Notes under the pieces: model-generated | Told to the model about the DNA's origin: nothing | Databases searched by the model: none | What the model saw: the letters and a program-made list of their open reading frames with translations, nothing else | Source of the DNA: Paeniglutamicibacter sulfureus | Lineage (GTDB): Bacteria; Actinomycetota; Actinomycetes; Actinomycetales; Micrococcaceae | Assembly (NCBI RefSeq): GCF_030512175.1 | Contig: NZ_JAULBL010000002.1 | Coordinates: 1,114,149-1,178,148, forward strand | Direction of reading: 5' to 3' | DNA length: 64,000 bases | Program-made: the position numbers and the translations under genes | Part shown: one piece after another, positions 53,739-62,754 of the stretch | Position numbering within the stretch: position 1 is the stretch's first letter | How the letters are laid out: each line of letters starts with the position of its first letter

Positions 53739-54616
53739 CGGATGACCTCCCGGTAGATTTCTGCCAACGAGGGACGTTGCGGGGCGAACTCGGTGACCGC
53801 CCCGCGTGCTACGGCGGCGCGCAGGACGCGCTGGGCAGTGGCGTCGTCGGCGAACTCGACCAGGGCACGCGGGCCGGCCACATCCAGGACGCTCACTCCT
53901 GGCTGCTCGCGCAGCCACCCGGCATCGGGCGGTGTCACCACCACGTGTTTGGCGCTGGCGCGCGCCCGCAGGTCCGCAGCGGTTCCGGAGGCCACGATCT
54001 TGCCGCCGGCCAACACCACCAGGTTGTCGCAGAGCTGGTCGATCAAGTCCAGCTGGTGGCTGGAGAAGAGGATCGGCACCCCGGTGGCCGCGCGCTCGGC
54101 CAGCAGGGAGGTCATGGAATCCACAGCCAGCGGGTCCAGCCCGGAGAACGGCTCGTCCAGAACCAATGCGGTGGGGTGGTGCATCAGCGATGCGGCGACC
54201 TGGACACGTTGCTGGTTGCCCAACGAGAGGGATTCGAGCTTGTCCTTGGTCCGGTCGGCAATGCCGAAGCGGTCCAACAGGTCCAGCGCCTCGCTGCGGG
54301 CGTCCCCGCGGCTCATGCCGTGCAGCTGTCCCAGGTATTGGAGCTGGTCCAGCACCTGCTGCTTGGGATAGAGACCGCGTTCCTCGGGCATGTAGCCGAA
54401 GCGCGCCCGGTCGGCATCGGCGATCTGCGTGCCGTTGAAGTACACGGTGCCGGAGTGGGACTTCAGCACGCCCATGATGATGCGCATGGTGGTGGTCTTC
54501 CCCGCGCCGTTGGCCCCGACGAATCCCGTCATGCCGTTGGCCGGGACGGAGAACGAGACGTCCTCCAGCACCGTCCGGTCCCCGAAACGCCGGGTGAGAC
54601 CTTCTACCTCTAACAT
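53735..54616 (-). CDS. ABC transporter ATPase (NatA-like)
   Basis: The 293-residue protein has Walker A (GANGAGKTT, about 32-40), signature LSLGNQQRVQVA, Walker B (ALVLDEPFSGLDP), and a DUF4162-like C-terminal domain. It energises the permease gene that overlaps it. Substrate may be an antimicrobial or sodium-like ion; the kinase-regulator pair upstream suggests envelope stress or antibiotic defence (inference). Confidence 0.92.
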   Translation of the reverse strand: MLEVEGLTRRFGDRTVLEDVSFSVPANGMTGFVGANGAGKTTTMRIIMGVLKSHSGTVYFNGTQIADADRARFGYMPEERGLYPKQQVLDQLQYLGQLHGMSRGDARSEALDLLDRFGIADRTKDKLESLSLGNQQRVQVAASLMHHPTALVLDEPFSGLDPLAVDSMTSLLAERAATGVPILFSSHQLDLIDQLCDNLVVLAGGKIVASGTAADLRARASAKHVVVTPPDAGWLREQPGVSVLDVAGPRALVEFADDATAQRVLRAAVARGAVTEFAPQRPSLAEIYREVIR

Positions 54617-54750
54617 GGTTCTTCATTCCTCCGGTATGCATGGTGCCGGCCCGCGGCGGGCCCGATCCTGTCCTCCAATCTATGCCGCGGCATGGTCGTC
54701 AAGGATCGTTCAAAGGAATGAAATTGTTGCCCGGCCTGTGCCTATGGCGT

Positions 54751-55449
54751 TCAGGGCTCCATCGAAGGGATGAGCCCGGCACGGTAGGCGAAGACCACGG
54801 CCTGCACCCGGTCCCGCAGTCCCGCCTTGGCCAGGATGTTGGAGAGGTGCGTCTTGACTGTGGCCTCCGAGACGAACAGGTTGCTGGCGATCTCCGCATT
54901 GGACAGCCCGCCAGCTAACTTGACCAGCACCTCGCGTTCCCGCGCTGTCAGCTCGTCCAGGATCCGCTGGTCGTGGGGCTCCGCAACTCCCGCCGGGACC
55001 GGGACCTGCGGCGACTGCGGGTGGGCCGTCGCGGTGCCCCGCCGGATGATGCGCATCGTGACCTCGGGGGAGAGCAACGCGTTCCCAGCGGCCGCCGCGT
55101 GCACGGCACTGATGATGACTTCGGGTTCGGTGTTTTTCAGCAGGAATCCGCTGGCACCGGCGTCGATCGCGGCAAAAAGGTAGTCGTCGCGGTCGAAGGT
55201 GGTCAGGACGACGACCTTGGCGTTGGTGCCTGCAGTGATCTGCGCTGTGGCACCGACGCCGTCGAGCTCCGGCATCTGGATGTCCATGAGCACCACGTCG
55301 GGCTGCAGCTCCAGCGCCGCGGCCACCGCTGCCCGTCCATCGGCCGCGGTGCCGAGCACCTCAAGATCCGCGTCGGTGCCGAGGATCAATTCCAGGGAGG
55401 AACGGATCAGCGGCTGGTCGTCGCACACCAGGATGCGGATCCTGCTCAT
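54751..55449 (-). CDS. NarL/LuxR-type response regulator
   Basis: The 232-residue protein has a receiver domain (CDDQ acid pair, phospho-Asp in VVLMDIQMPE near residue 54, Lys in LLKNTEP) and a LuxR HTH (LTAREREVLVKLAGGLSNAEIA, ends given). It overlaps the histidine kinase stop by ATGA (55446-55449). It should activate the ABC genes 134 bp downstream. Confidence 0.92.
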   Translation of the reverse strand: MSRIRILVCDDQPLIRSSLELILGTDADLEVLGTAADGRAAVAAALELQPDVVLMDIQMPELDGVGATAQITAGTNAKVVVLTTFDRDDYLFAAIDAGASGFLLKNTEPEVIISAVHAAAAGNALLSPEVTMRIIRRGTATAHPQSPQVPVPAGVAEPHDQRILDELTAREREVLVKLAGGLSNAEIASNLFVSEATVKTHLSNILAKAGLRDRVQAVVFAYRAGLIPSMEP

Positions 55450-56822
55450 GGGGTTGCTCCTTCGGTGGCCTCGGCCACGGTATTGGTGTTCAGGGACCGA
55501 AGCCGTGCGCGGGTGCGCCAGCCGGTGGGGGAACGCGGGCCGATGTCCACCTGCCCATGGTGCAATTCGGCGCGTTCCCTGATGCCGCGTAGGCCAAAGC
55601 CGCTGCCGGCGGTCCCGGGCCGCGGGCTGCCGTCGTCGGTGACCTCGACCTCCGCCCATTCCCCGTTCGCGTCGCTGCCGCTACGCAGGGAAAGGACAGC
55701 GGTGCGGGCCGTGGAATGCTCGCGCACATTGGCCAGCGATTCGGCGGCGATCCGGTAGAGCGCCAGTCCGAGCCCGGCGCCGGCCTGCTCGAAAAATCCC
55801 TCGCGGTGCTCGACCTGGATCAGCTCGACCTTCACCCCGGCGCGGGCCGACTGCTCGGCCAGGACGGGAAGCTCCGCGAGCGAAGGCTCGGGGGAGCGCT
55901 GGGCGGAATCCCCGGGATCCGTTTCCCCGTGCCGCAGGACCCGCAGCAGCGAGCGGGTTTCGCCCACCGCCTGTCGGGCAGAATCCTCGATGCCGTGCAT
56001 CAGCTCCGCGGCACGCCCCGGATCCCGGGGCTGGACCATGCGGGCGGCCGCCGCCTGCACGCCGACCGCCGAGATGTGGTGGGCAACCACGTCATGCAGT
56101 TCGCGGGCTATGCGCAGGCGCTCGTCGATGACGGCGCGGCGCGCCAGCTCCACGGCCTGCTCCTCGAGCTTCGCGGCCTGCTCCACGACGATCTCGTGCT
56201 GCCAGGCGCTGCGCCAAGACATGAGTCCCAGGAACGTGGCCCCGCCGAAGTAGAACAGGTTGACCAGGAACGAATACCCGGCATAGGCAATCACCGGGTC
56301 AATGAAGCCCGAGGTTTCGATGGCCATCGGCAAGTCCAGTTCCTCGCCGAAGACCAGCTTGGCGTTGGTGATCCCCACGACCAGCCAGAGAAACATGGCC
56401 AAGATGACCCCGGTCAGCGCGAGGCGCAGGGCACGCCTGTCCCGCGCCCAGGTGACGGCCGAGTAGAGTCCGACGAAGTAGGTGATCTGCGGTGCGAGCT
56501 GCATCATGACGGCCGGCATCCAGATCCCGAACCCCAGGAACATTGCCGAAAGCACCAGCATCGAACCAATCGGAAAACGCCGGCGAAGCGCCAAGGGAGC
56601 CGTCAGCGCGCACATGGCCAGATAGCCCGGAATCCGGTCCGGGGCATCCTCGGCCGGGGCAAAGCTGAGCATCATTTCCATGCCGAGCAGCGCGGTGGCC
56701 ATGACCAGAAGCGTGACCCAGACATCGCGCCGGAGCAGTTCACGGGACGGCAGGGGGCGTTCGAATTCCTCGGGCGGAAAGTCGCCGGGCAGGAAGCGTT
56801 GGCGCAAGGCCAGGAATTTCAT
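55446..56822 (-). CDS. Sensor histidine kinase (HisKA_3 type)
   Basis: The 458-residue protein has about five or six membrane helices in residues 35-235, a HisKA_3 dimerisation helix with the phospho-His in RELHDVVAHH (about 285), and an HATPase_c domain (DDGSPRPG, GFGLRGIRERA). It signals to the response regulator whose gene overlaps it. GAGGAC 6 bases before ATG 56822 supports this start. Confidence 0.9.
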   Translation of the reverse strand: MKFLALRQRFLPGDFPPEEFERPLPSRELLRRDVWVTLLVMATALLGMEMMLSFAPAEDAPDRIPGYLAMCALTAPLALRRRFPIGSMLVLSAMFLGFGIWMPAVMMQLAPQITYFVGLYSAVTWARDRRALRLALTGVILAMFLWLVVGITNAKLVFGEELDLPMAIETSGFIDPVIAYAGYSFLVNLFYFGGATFLGLMSWRSAWQHEIVVEQAAKLEEQAVELARRAVIDERLRIARELHDVVAHHISAVGVQAAAARMVQPRDPGRAAELMHGIEDSARQAVGETRSLLRVLRHGETDPGDSAQRSPEPSLAELPVLAEQSARAGVKVELIQVEHREGFFEQAGAGLGLALYRIAAESLANVREHSTARTAVLSLRSGSDANGEWAEVEVTDDGSPRPGTAGSGFGLRGIRERAELHHGQVDIGPRSPTGWRTRARLRSLNTNTVAEATEGATP

Positions 56823-56959
56823 GGTTCGTCCTCGGGGCACATAGCCGGTCATCATCCCACCCATGAACCTATCGCATGGCGCTTCCGGCGCGGGCTCCCG
56901 ATGCGGCGTGGCAGCCAAAATCCCTTGTCTGAAGGCGACAAATGCGATTGGGTGGGGCC

Positions 56960-58777
56960 ATGGCCACATTGATCGAAGACTACGCCCTGCTCTCGGACCA
57001 GCGCACCGCGGCATTGGTCTCCCTCCGCGGTTCGGTGGACTGGTTGTGTTTTCCCCGATTCGACTCCGGATCGGTCTTCGCCGCCTTGCTGGGCACCAAG
57101 GAGAACGGCCGCTGGCTGCTGGCCCCGACCGAGGGCGAGGTTCTCAGCCGCAACTACCTTGACTCCTCCTTTGTCCTGCGGACCCTGTGGGGCAGCAAGA
57201 CCGGGCAGGTCCTGGTCACCGACTTCATGCCCATGGGCGACGGCGGTTCCAGCATCATGCGCCGCGTGGAGGGGCTCTCGGGGTCCATGACGTTTGAGCA
57301 CGAGCTGGTCATCAGGTACGACTACGGTCAGGTCCTGCCCTGGGTCCGTCGCAACTTCGATCCGGAGCGCGGCACCGAGTCGCTGGTCGCCGTCGCCGGC
57401 CCGCACGCCGCGGTGCTCCACGGCACCCGGCTCCCAAAGCCCAAGCACCATACCCACCGCGACGAATTCGAGGTCCGCGCGGGAGAATCCTACGATTTCG
57501 AATTCGCCTGCTACGCGGGCCACGTGGAGATTCCCGCGCCGAACGACATCGGCATGGCCATGACACAGACGGCGCGCCAGTGGCGCGACTGGGCGGCGGA
57601 CATCCCGCCGCACGGAGACCACGAGGCGCTGGTGCGCCGCTCGCTGCTGGTGCTCAAGGGGCTGACCCACCGCGACACCGGCGGCATCGTCGCGGCCCCG
57701 ACGACCTCGCTGCCCGAGTTCTTCGGAGGCGAACGGAACTGGGACTACCGCTTCTGCTGGCTGCGCGATGCCGCACTGACCCTTCAGGTGATGATGACCC
57801 ACGGGTACGAGCAGGAGGCCCTGCAATGGCGCGACTGGCTGCTGCGGGCCATCGCCGGTGACCACCACACCGTGCAGGTGATGTACGGGGTCGGCGGCGA
57901 GCGCGAACTGCCCGAGCGCATCCTGCAGCACCTGCCCGGCTACGGCGGGGCAAAGCCGGTGCGCACCGGCAACGCGGCGGTGTACCAATACCAGGGCGAC
58001 GTGGTCGGCGAGGTCATGGTGGCCCTGGATGAATTGCGCACCATGGGCGGGCGCGAGGACCACTTCTCCTGGCCGCTGCAAAAGGCGATGATCGCGGACG
58101 TGATCGCCAAACTCGAACGCAGGGACCACGGCCTGTGGGAGATGCGCGGGGAGCCCCAGTACTTCACGCACTCGCGCGTCATGATGTGGGCTGCCCTGGA
58201 ATCCGGGGTCCGGGCGGTGAGGCACCACGGCCAAACCGGAGACCTGAAAAAGTGGGAGGCCGCACGCGATGCGCTGCGCGCCGAGATCCTGGCGAAGGGA
58301 TACAACCAGGAACTGAACTCGTTCACGCAGACCTATGACAACACCGAGGTCGATGCGTCCTTGCTGGTCCTCGCGCAGGTCGGGTTCGTCGACTACGCGG
58401 ACCCCCGGATGCTCGGCACCGTGGCCCGGATCGAGAGCGACTTGCTGGGCCGGCACGGCTTCGTCCGGCGCTACCGGACCGAGGTCGGAACCGACGGCCT
58501 GCCGCCGGGGGAATACACCTTCATGGTCTGTACCTGCTGGCTCATCGAGCAATACGCCCATTCCGGGCGCCTCGACGACGCCCGGCGGCTTCTGGCGAAG
58601 CTCGCCGGGATCGTCAACGAGGTGGGTCTGGTGGCCGAGGAATTCGATCCGGACACCGGCCATATGGCCGGAAACTTCCCCCAGGCGCTCTCGCACCTGG
58701 GCCTTATCCGTGCGGCCGATGCCATCGAGGAGGCCGCCGGGGCCCGACCGGCCAGGCCGCGCCGCGGCCCGAAGTAG
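56960..58777 (+). CDS. Glycoside hydrolase family 15 (glucoamylase/trehalase-like)
   Basis: The 605-residue protein begins IEDYALLSDQRTAALVSLRGSVDWLC, the GH15 N-terminal signature, and has the (alpha/alpha)6 catalytic part with RNWDYRFCWLRDAALT and YDNTEVDASLL (catalytic Glu expected in the latter region). Actinobacterial relatives include trehalases. No signal peptide, so cytosolic. Starts at 56942 and 56960 are both possible; homologues favour 56960 (MATLIEDY). Confidence 0.88.
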   Translation: MATLIEDYALLSDQRTAALVSLRGSVDWLCFPRFDSGSVFAALLGTKENGRWLLAPTEGEVLSRNYLDSSFVLRTLWGSKTGQVLVTDFMPMGDGGSSIMRRVEGLSGSMTFEHELVIRYDYGQVLPWVRRNFDPERGTESLVAVAGPHAAVLHGTRLPKPKHHTHRDEFEVRAGESYDFEFACYAGHVEIPAPNDIGMAMTQTARQWRDWAADIPPHGDHEALVRRSLLVLKGLTHRDTGGIVAAPTTSLPEFFGGERNWDYRFCWLRDAALTLQVMMTHGYEQEALQWRDWLLRAIAGDHHTVQVMYGVGGERELPERILQHLPGYGGAKPVRTGNAAVYQYQGDVVGEVMVALDELRTMGGREDHFSWPLQKAMIADVIAKLERRDHGLWEMRGEPQYFTHSRVMMWAALESGVRAVRHHGQTGDLKKWEAARDALRAEILAKGYNQELNSFTQTYDNTEVDASLLVLAQVGFVDYADPRMLGTVARIESDLLGRHGFVRRYRTEVGTDGLPPGEYTFMVCTCWLIEQYAHSGRLDDARRLLAKLAGIVNEVGLVAEEFDPDTGHMAGNFPQALSHLGLIRAADAIEEAAGARPARPRRGPK

Positions 58778-58792
58778 GATCGCGGCGCGGCC
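58755..58792 (+). terminator. Terminator overlapping the end of the GH15 gene
   Basis: GGCCGCGCCGCG (58755-58766) pairs with CGCGGCGCGGCC (58781-58792); the stop codon at 58775-58777 lies in the loop. TTCCGCTTTT follows. It serves two convergent genes. Confidence 0.7.
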
Positions 58793-58800
58793 TTCCGCTT

Positions 58801-59979
58801 TTAGCGCTGGGGCAGCGGCAGCGGTTCGGCGATCGGCTGATCCTGGGGATCCATGTCGATGCCGTAGTCCTTGGCGAAGAGGACCCGGGTGCCGGTGTAG
58901 ACGCCCTCCTGCTTTTCGTCGAGTTCAAAGACACGCGCGCCGCGCAGGCTGTGCTCCTCGGCACCGCCCAGGCCATAAGTGCCGAAGCCCGTTCCCGGGC
59001 CGTAGCCCAGCTCGATCCCGTAGTAGTCGCCCATGAAGGTGTTGATGTGGTCGTGCCCGCAGTATGCGCCGCGCACGTCGCCGCGTTCCTGCAACGCGGT
59101 GAACAGGCCCGAGTTGAATGCGCCGACATAGACGTCCTCGTTCTTCACGCCCACGATTCCGTGCTTTTTCACGGCCTTGGCGTGGTCCGCGTCATTGGAG
59201 GAGAACTGGGATCCGTACCACATGTGGTGGTGCTCCCACAGGGGGATGTGGAAGAACATCAGCGACTGGACCTTGCCGTGCCGCACCTCGGTGGCGCGGG
59301 AGGTCTCTCGGTACCAGTCGATCTGTTCCGGGCGGATCCAGTCGTAGGACTTCAGTCCCTCGAAGTCCTGCCCGCCGATGGTCTCCGGGGCGTAGCGTCC
59401 CGAGTCCAGCAGCCAAACGCCGAAGGCCGGCTTGCTGCTGCGCGAGGAGGCGATCAGCAGCTGGGAGTTCGAGGAACCGAAGGTGCTGTCTTCCTTGGTG
59501 TTGACGTTGTGGTCGTAGCCGCGGATGAAGTCGAGGATCTTGGCCTCGGACATCTTCGTGCCCTTGGACAGGGAATCCTCGTCGTGGTTGCCGAAGGTCA
59601 GCGCCCACGGGATCTTCCGTGATTCCATGGGCATCACGACGTTGTTGATGGCCTGCTTGACCTCCGTCGCGTTGGCGGGGGAGCCGTTGATGACATCCCC
59701 GTTGATGACCACGAAGCCCGGCTTCTCGGAGTCCAGCACGGCGTCCATGAGTTCAAGGGTGCGACGATCGGTCCGCGGACCGTCCTGGGTGTCGTTGAAC
59801 TGGACGATCTTGAACTTGCCGTCCTGGCCGAACTTCATTTTCGCGCTCGCCGGGGAGCCCTGCTTCTTGGGAGAGGCGGCCATGGCCGGACGGGATCCGA
59901 CGGCAAGGATGCCCGAGACAGCGGCGGCGGTACCGCCAAGAAGGACGCCACGGCGGGGGACGGACGAAGGGGTTTTCAT
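58801..59979 (-). CDS. Tat-exported metallophosphoesterase
   Basis: The 392-residue protein has a twin-arginine signal (PRRGVLLGGTAAAVSGI; mature end near AMA-ASP at 33) and the calcineurin-like metal motifs: FNDTQDG, INGDVING, GNHDE, and CGHDHINTF near the C-terminus. It should be a secreted phosphatase or phosphodiesterase. It converges on the GH15 gene with 23 bp between stops. Confidence 0.9.
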   Translation of the reverse strand: MKTPSSVPRRGVLLGGTAAAVSGILAVGSRPAMAASPKKQGSPASAKMKFGQDGKFKIVQFNDTQDGPRTDRRTLELMDAVLDSEKPGFVVINGDVINGSPANATEVKQAINNVVMPMESRKIPWALTFGNHDEDSLSKGTKMSEAKILDFIRGYDHNVNTKEDSTFGSSNSQLLIASSRSSKPAFGVWLLDSGRYAPETIGGQDFEGLKSYDWIRPEQIDWYRETSRATEVRHGKVQSLMFFHIPLWEHHHMWYGSQFSSNDADHAKAVKKHGIVGVKNEDVYVGAFNSGLFTALQERGDVRGAYCGHDHINTFMGDYYGIELGYGPGTGFGTYGLGGAEEHSLRGARVFELDEKQEGVYTGTRVLFAKDYGIDMDPQDQPIAEPLPLPQR

Positions 59980-60168
59980 GCTGTGCCTTTCAAACGGGTA
60001 ACGACCAGAGGGGATTGTCGAACGCGATGGCTCGAGGTCGTGTACTAGACCTTAGAAAGGATGGGTGTCCGGAAGGTTAAGCATTGGTGGCCCCCGGGTG
60101 CCCGCCACGTGGCCACAAGGGCGGATGCGCCGAATCTAGTGCATCACCTGCCCGTACCTGTAGGCGGT

Positions 60169-60197
60169 GTGTGCCGGCCGCGGGGCGGCCGGCACAC
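60169..60197 (-). terminator. Terminator of the MFS gene
   Basis: A perfect 13-bp stem (GTGTGCCGGCCGC, 60169-60181, with 60185-60197) and a GGG loop lie 3 bp from the minus-strand stop at 60200. Confidence 0.75.
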
Positions 60198-60199
60198 AA

Positions 60200-61495
60200 T
60201 CACAGGTCGATGGCGGGTGACGCGTCCGTCTGTTGGGGAGCGTCAAACCGGTCGAGGGGATGCTCGATCTCGTCCCGGTACATTCGTCCGGCGAACCAGG
60301 CAATGATCCCGATCACCGGGGATGCCACGCCCGCCACCACGAAGATCATCCACAGGGGAATGACTTCGGCAAGCGGTCCTGCCAGCGCCATCGACACCGG
60401 CATGAGTGCCAGCGAGACGAAGAAGTCCAGCGAGGAGATCCTGCCCAGCATGTGGTGCGGGACCCGGCGCTGCAACAGCGTGCCCCAGATGACCTGTCCG
60501 AGTCCGCCGGTGATGCCCGGGATGACCATGATGATGGCCAGTGCCAGCGGTGTGCTGGTCAGCCCGATCAGCGCCAGCGGCAGCGTGCCGAATCCCCAGA
60601 ACATGATCATGAAGGTGAGGTAGCGCCGCGGCAGCGGGAAGGAGGAGGTCACCATGGAGCCGATGGCGCTGCCGACGCCGTAGGCGGCGAGCATGAACCC
60701 GAAGGTTTTGGCGTCCCCGCCCAGCTGGTCCTCCACGACGAAGGGCAGCAGTACCTCGATGGGTCCGATGAAGCTCAGCACCGAGATGACGGCAAAGAGC
60801 AGGGTCCAGAGCAACCAGGGGGTGCCCACGGTGTAACCCACTGCCTCGCGCAGGTCGGCCAGGGCGCTTGGGCGCTTCTGGTTGGGTTCAAGGTGCGCGT
60901 CGTAGGCCTTGTGATGCCCCAGCATGTTCAGGACCAGGAACGCGACAACGTGGCAGGCTGCTATCCCGACAACCGCCATTGACGGATTGAATGAGGCAAC
61001 CAGCACGCCGGCAATGGCGGGACCCGCTGCCTGCTGCAGGACCGGACGGAACATTCCCTCCATGCCGTTGGCGGCCAGCAGGTCCTCTGCCGGCAGGATA
61101 CGGGGCAAGAGCGCCGAATAGGCGGGGAAGAAGAACGCTGCACCGGCACCCTGGATGAAACCGGCCACGGCAAGGTGCCAGAGCTCCATGGCCCCGGTGA
61201 TGGCGAGCGTGGCCACGGTGGCCATCACGAATAGCGAGACGGCCTCGACGAGAATGATGATCTTTCGGCAGCTAACCCGGTCGGCGGTAATGCCGCCAAC
61301 AAGCACGAAGCCCAGCAGGCCCAGGGACGTTGCGGTGGCCACCACTGAAAGCTGGGCCGGCCCTCCACCCAGGTGCTTGACCTGGTAGACCATCGCCACC
61401 GCCCACATGCCATGGGCAAAGACGCTGATGGCCATCGCGATCAGGAGGATGCGATAGTCGCGATGGGCGAAGGGTCGTAGCGCGCGCGGGGCCAT
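60200..61495 (-). CDS. MFS transporter (enterobactin-exporter-like, MFS_3)
   Basis: The 431-residue protein has 12 helices and the MFS_3 start (RPFAHRDYRILLIAMAISVF) with QGAGAAFFFPAYSALLPRIL, seen in EntS-like exporters. Substrate unknown; no siderophore genes are near. Divergent from a thioesterase gene. Confidence 0.85.
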   Translation of the reverse strand: MAPRALRPFAHRDYRILLIAMAISVFAHGMWAVAMVYQVKHLGGGPAQLSVVATATSLGLLGFVLVGGITADRVSCRKIIILVEAVSLFVMATVATLAITGAMELWHLAVAGFIQGAGAAFFFPAYSALLPRILPAEDLLAANGMEGMFRPVLQQAAGPAIAGVLVASFNPSMAVVGIAACHVVAFLVLNMLGHHKAYDAHLEPNQKRPSALADLREAVGYTVGTPWLLWTLLFAVISVLSFIGPIEVLLPFVVEDQLGGDAKTFGFMLAAYGVGSAIGSMVTSSFPLPRRYLTFMIMFWGFGTLPLALIGLTSTPLALAIIMVIPGITGGLGQVIWGTLLQRRVPHHMLGRISSLDFFVSLALMPVSMALAGPLAEVIPLWMIFVVAGVASPVIGIIAWFAGRMYRDEIEHPLDRFDAPQQTDASPAIDL

Positions 61496-61637
61496 GGTGG
61501 GGGTCCTGAAGATGGGTATGCGGGGTCAAAGCACGGTGGTGCCCATGACCAATTTTGCGGCCCGCCATTGATGAATGTCAATCACTGGTCGTGTGAGGTG
61601 GATGACAGTCAAGTTACTGATGAGTAGTATGGGGTTC

Positions 61638-62186
61638 ATGCATGCACTCTTTCGCCTCCTGATCGTGCTGGCCACGGCACGTAAACGCCCCAAGATTTCG
61701 ATGTTCGATACCTCTTCCATGTCGATGCGCGCCCTGCTCACCGACATCGACATTGCCGGGCACATCAACAACGGGATGTACTTTTCCCTCTTCGATTTGG
61801 GCCGCTTCGACCTGATGGTCCGTGCCGGGGTGTGGGACATCATGAAGAAGAACAAGTGGAGTCCCGTGGTCCAGTCCGAGACCATCACCTTCCGCAAGTC
61901 AGTGGTCTTCAACCAGAAGTTCACGCAGGAAACCCGCATCCTGGGCATGGACGACAAGTGCATCTACTTCGAGCAGCGCATGGTCGCCAACGGGGAAATC
62001 TACGTGCAGGCGGTCATGGCCACGCGACTGCTTTCGAAGAACGGCCCGGTGGGCAACGAGGAGATCCTTGCCAAGGCCGGCTTGACGGTGCCCGATGGCC
62101 TGGAGCTGCCCGAATGGGTGGCACGCTGGCGCGAAGACACCGCTTTGCCCGGTGCGCGCAGGCCCGCCCCGCACCTGTGGGTCTAG
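61638..62186 (+). CDS. Acyl-CoA thioesterase (4HBT-like hotdog)
   Basis: The 182-residue protein matches hotdog thioesterases of the YbgC/THEM6 type: DIDIAGHINNGMYFSLFDLGRFDLM contains the catalytic-loop Asp-His-Asn region (ends given). A first amphipathic helix (HALFRLLIVLAT) may bind membrane. Starts at 61608, 61629 and 61638 are possible; 61638 (MHALFRL) fits relatives. Confidence 0.75.
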   Translation: MHALFRLLIVLATARKRPKISMFDTSSMSMRALLTDIDIAGHINNGMYFSLFDLGRFDLMVRAGVWDIMKKNKWSPVVQSETITFRKSVVFNQKFTQETRILGMDDKCIYFEQRMVANGEIYVQAVMATRLLSKNGPVGNEEILAKAGLTVPDGLELPEWVARWREDTALPGARRPAPHLWV

Positions 62187-62217
62187 GGCACGGGGTGGCG
62201 GCAACGGCCCGTTGCCC

Positions 62218-62598
62218 TTAGCGCTTCGCGGTATGGGTCACCAGCGCCTCTGCCGCGTTCACCACCTGCTGCGCGTGCATTTTCGCAATGAAGTCCAGCG
62301 GCCGGTCGTCGTCCAGCAAGGGGTTGGCGGCTTGCAGCCAAGCGACAGCGGCCTGCGGGTCTTCCATGCTCTGCAAGGTCAGCCACACGCGGTAGCCCAG
62401 GCGCAGCCGTTGTTCCGTCACTGCATCCAGCTCGGTGCCCTCTGGATGTGCCCAGCGGTGCGGGGCCGTGCGGTCGGTGGTTCCGGAGATCACCTGCACC
62501 TGGGGTGCCCCGATGGCATCGACGAGGGTGCGGACGAGATCGTGGATGTCTGACCGTGTTGCTTCCACATACACGGCGCTGTGGTTCAACGTTTTCAT
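62218..62598 (-). CDS. Orphan MbcA/ParS/Xre-type antitoxin-like protein
   Basis: The 126-residue protein has, in its C-terminal half, the pattern of the toxin-binding domain of MbcA/ParS antitoxins: QRLRLGYRVWLTLQSMEDPQ, then AVAWLQAANPLLDDDRPLDF and a closing helix AAEALV. The N-terminal half (about 1-55) is not a recognisable HTH. No RES-domain toxin lies on either side, so it is an orphan; function as an antitoxin is an inference from the fold alone. Confidence 0.6.
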   Translation of the reverse strand: MKTLNHSAVYVEATRSDIHDLVRTLVDAIGAPQVQVISGTTDRTAPHRWAHPEGTELDAVTEQRLRLGYRVWLTLQSMEDPQAAVAWLQAANPLLDDDRPLDFIAKMHAQQVVNAAEALVTHTAKR

Positions 62599-62754
62599 GC
62601 TTCCAGCATCACCCCGACGCGCCCGGAAATCCATGCCCGGCGGCACACCAAAACCCGCCACGGAGAGCGGTGGTCCGCGGAAGCCGCGGAAGCCGCGGTC
62701 CCGGGCGGATGGGCGTCCTATGCGCGGAGACGGGTTCGGTGGTGGAATGTAACC

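Noticed and set aside
52500-54641. A 713-codon frame joining the ABC permease to upstream sequence
   Set aside because: The upstream half is out of frame with the ATPase, which is clearly encoded in another frame; the permease starts at 53738.
62670-62700. Short tandem GGAAGCCGC repeat
   Set aside because: Only about two copies in GC-rich DNA; no sign of a functional repeat.
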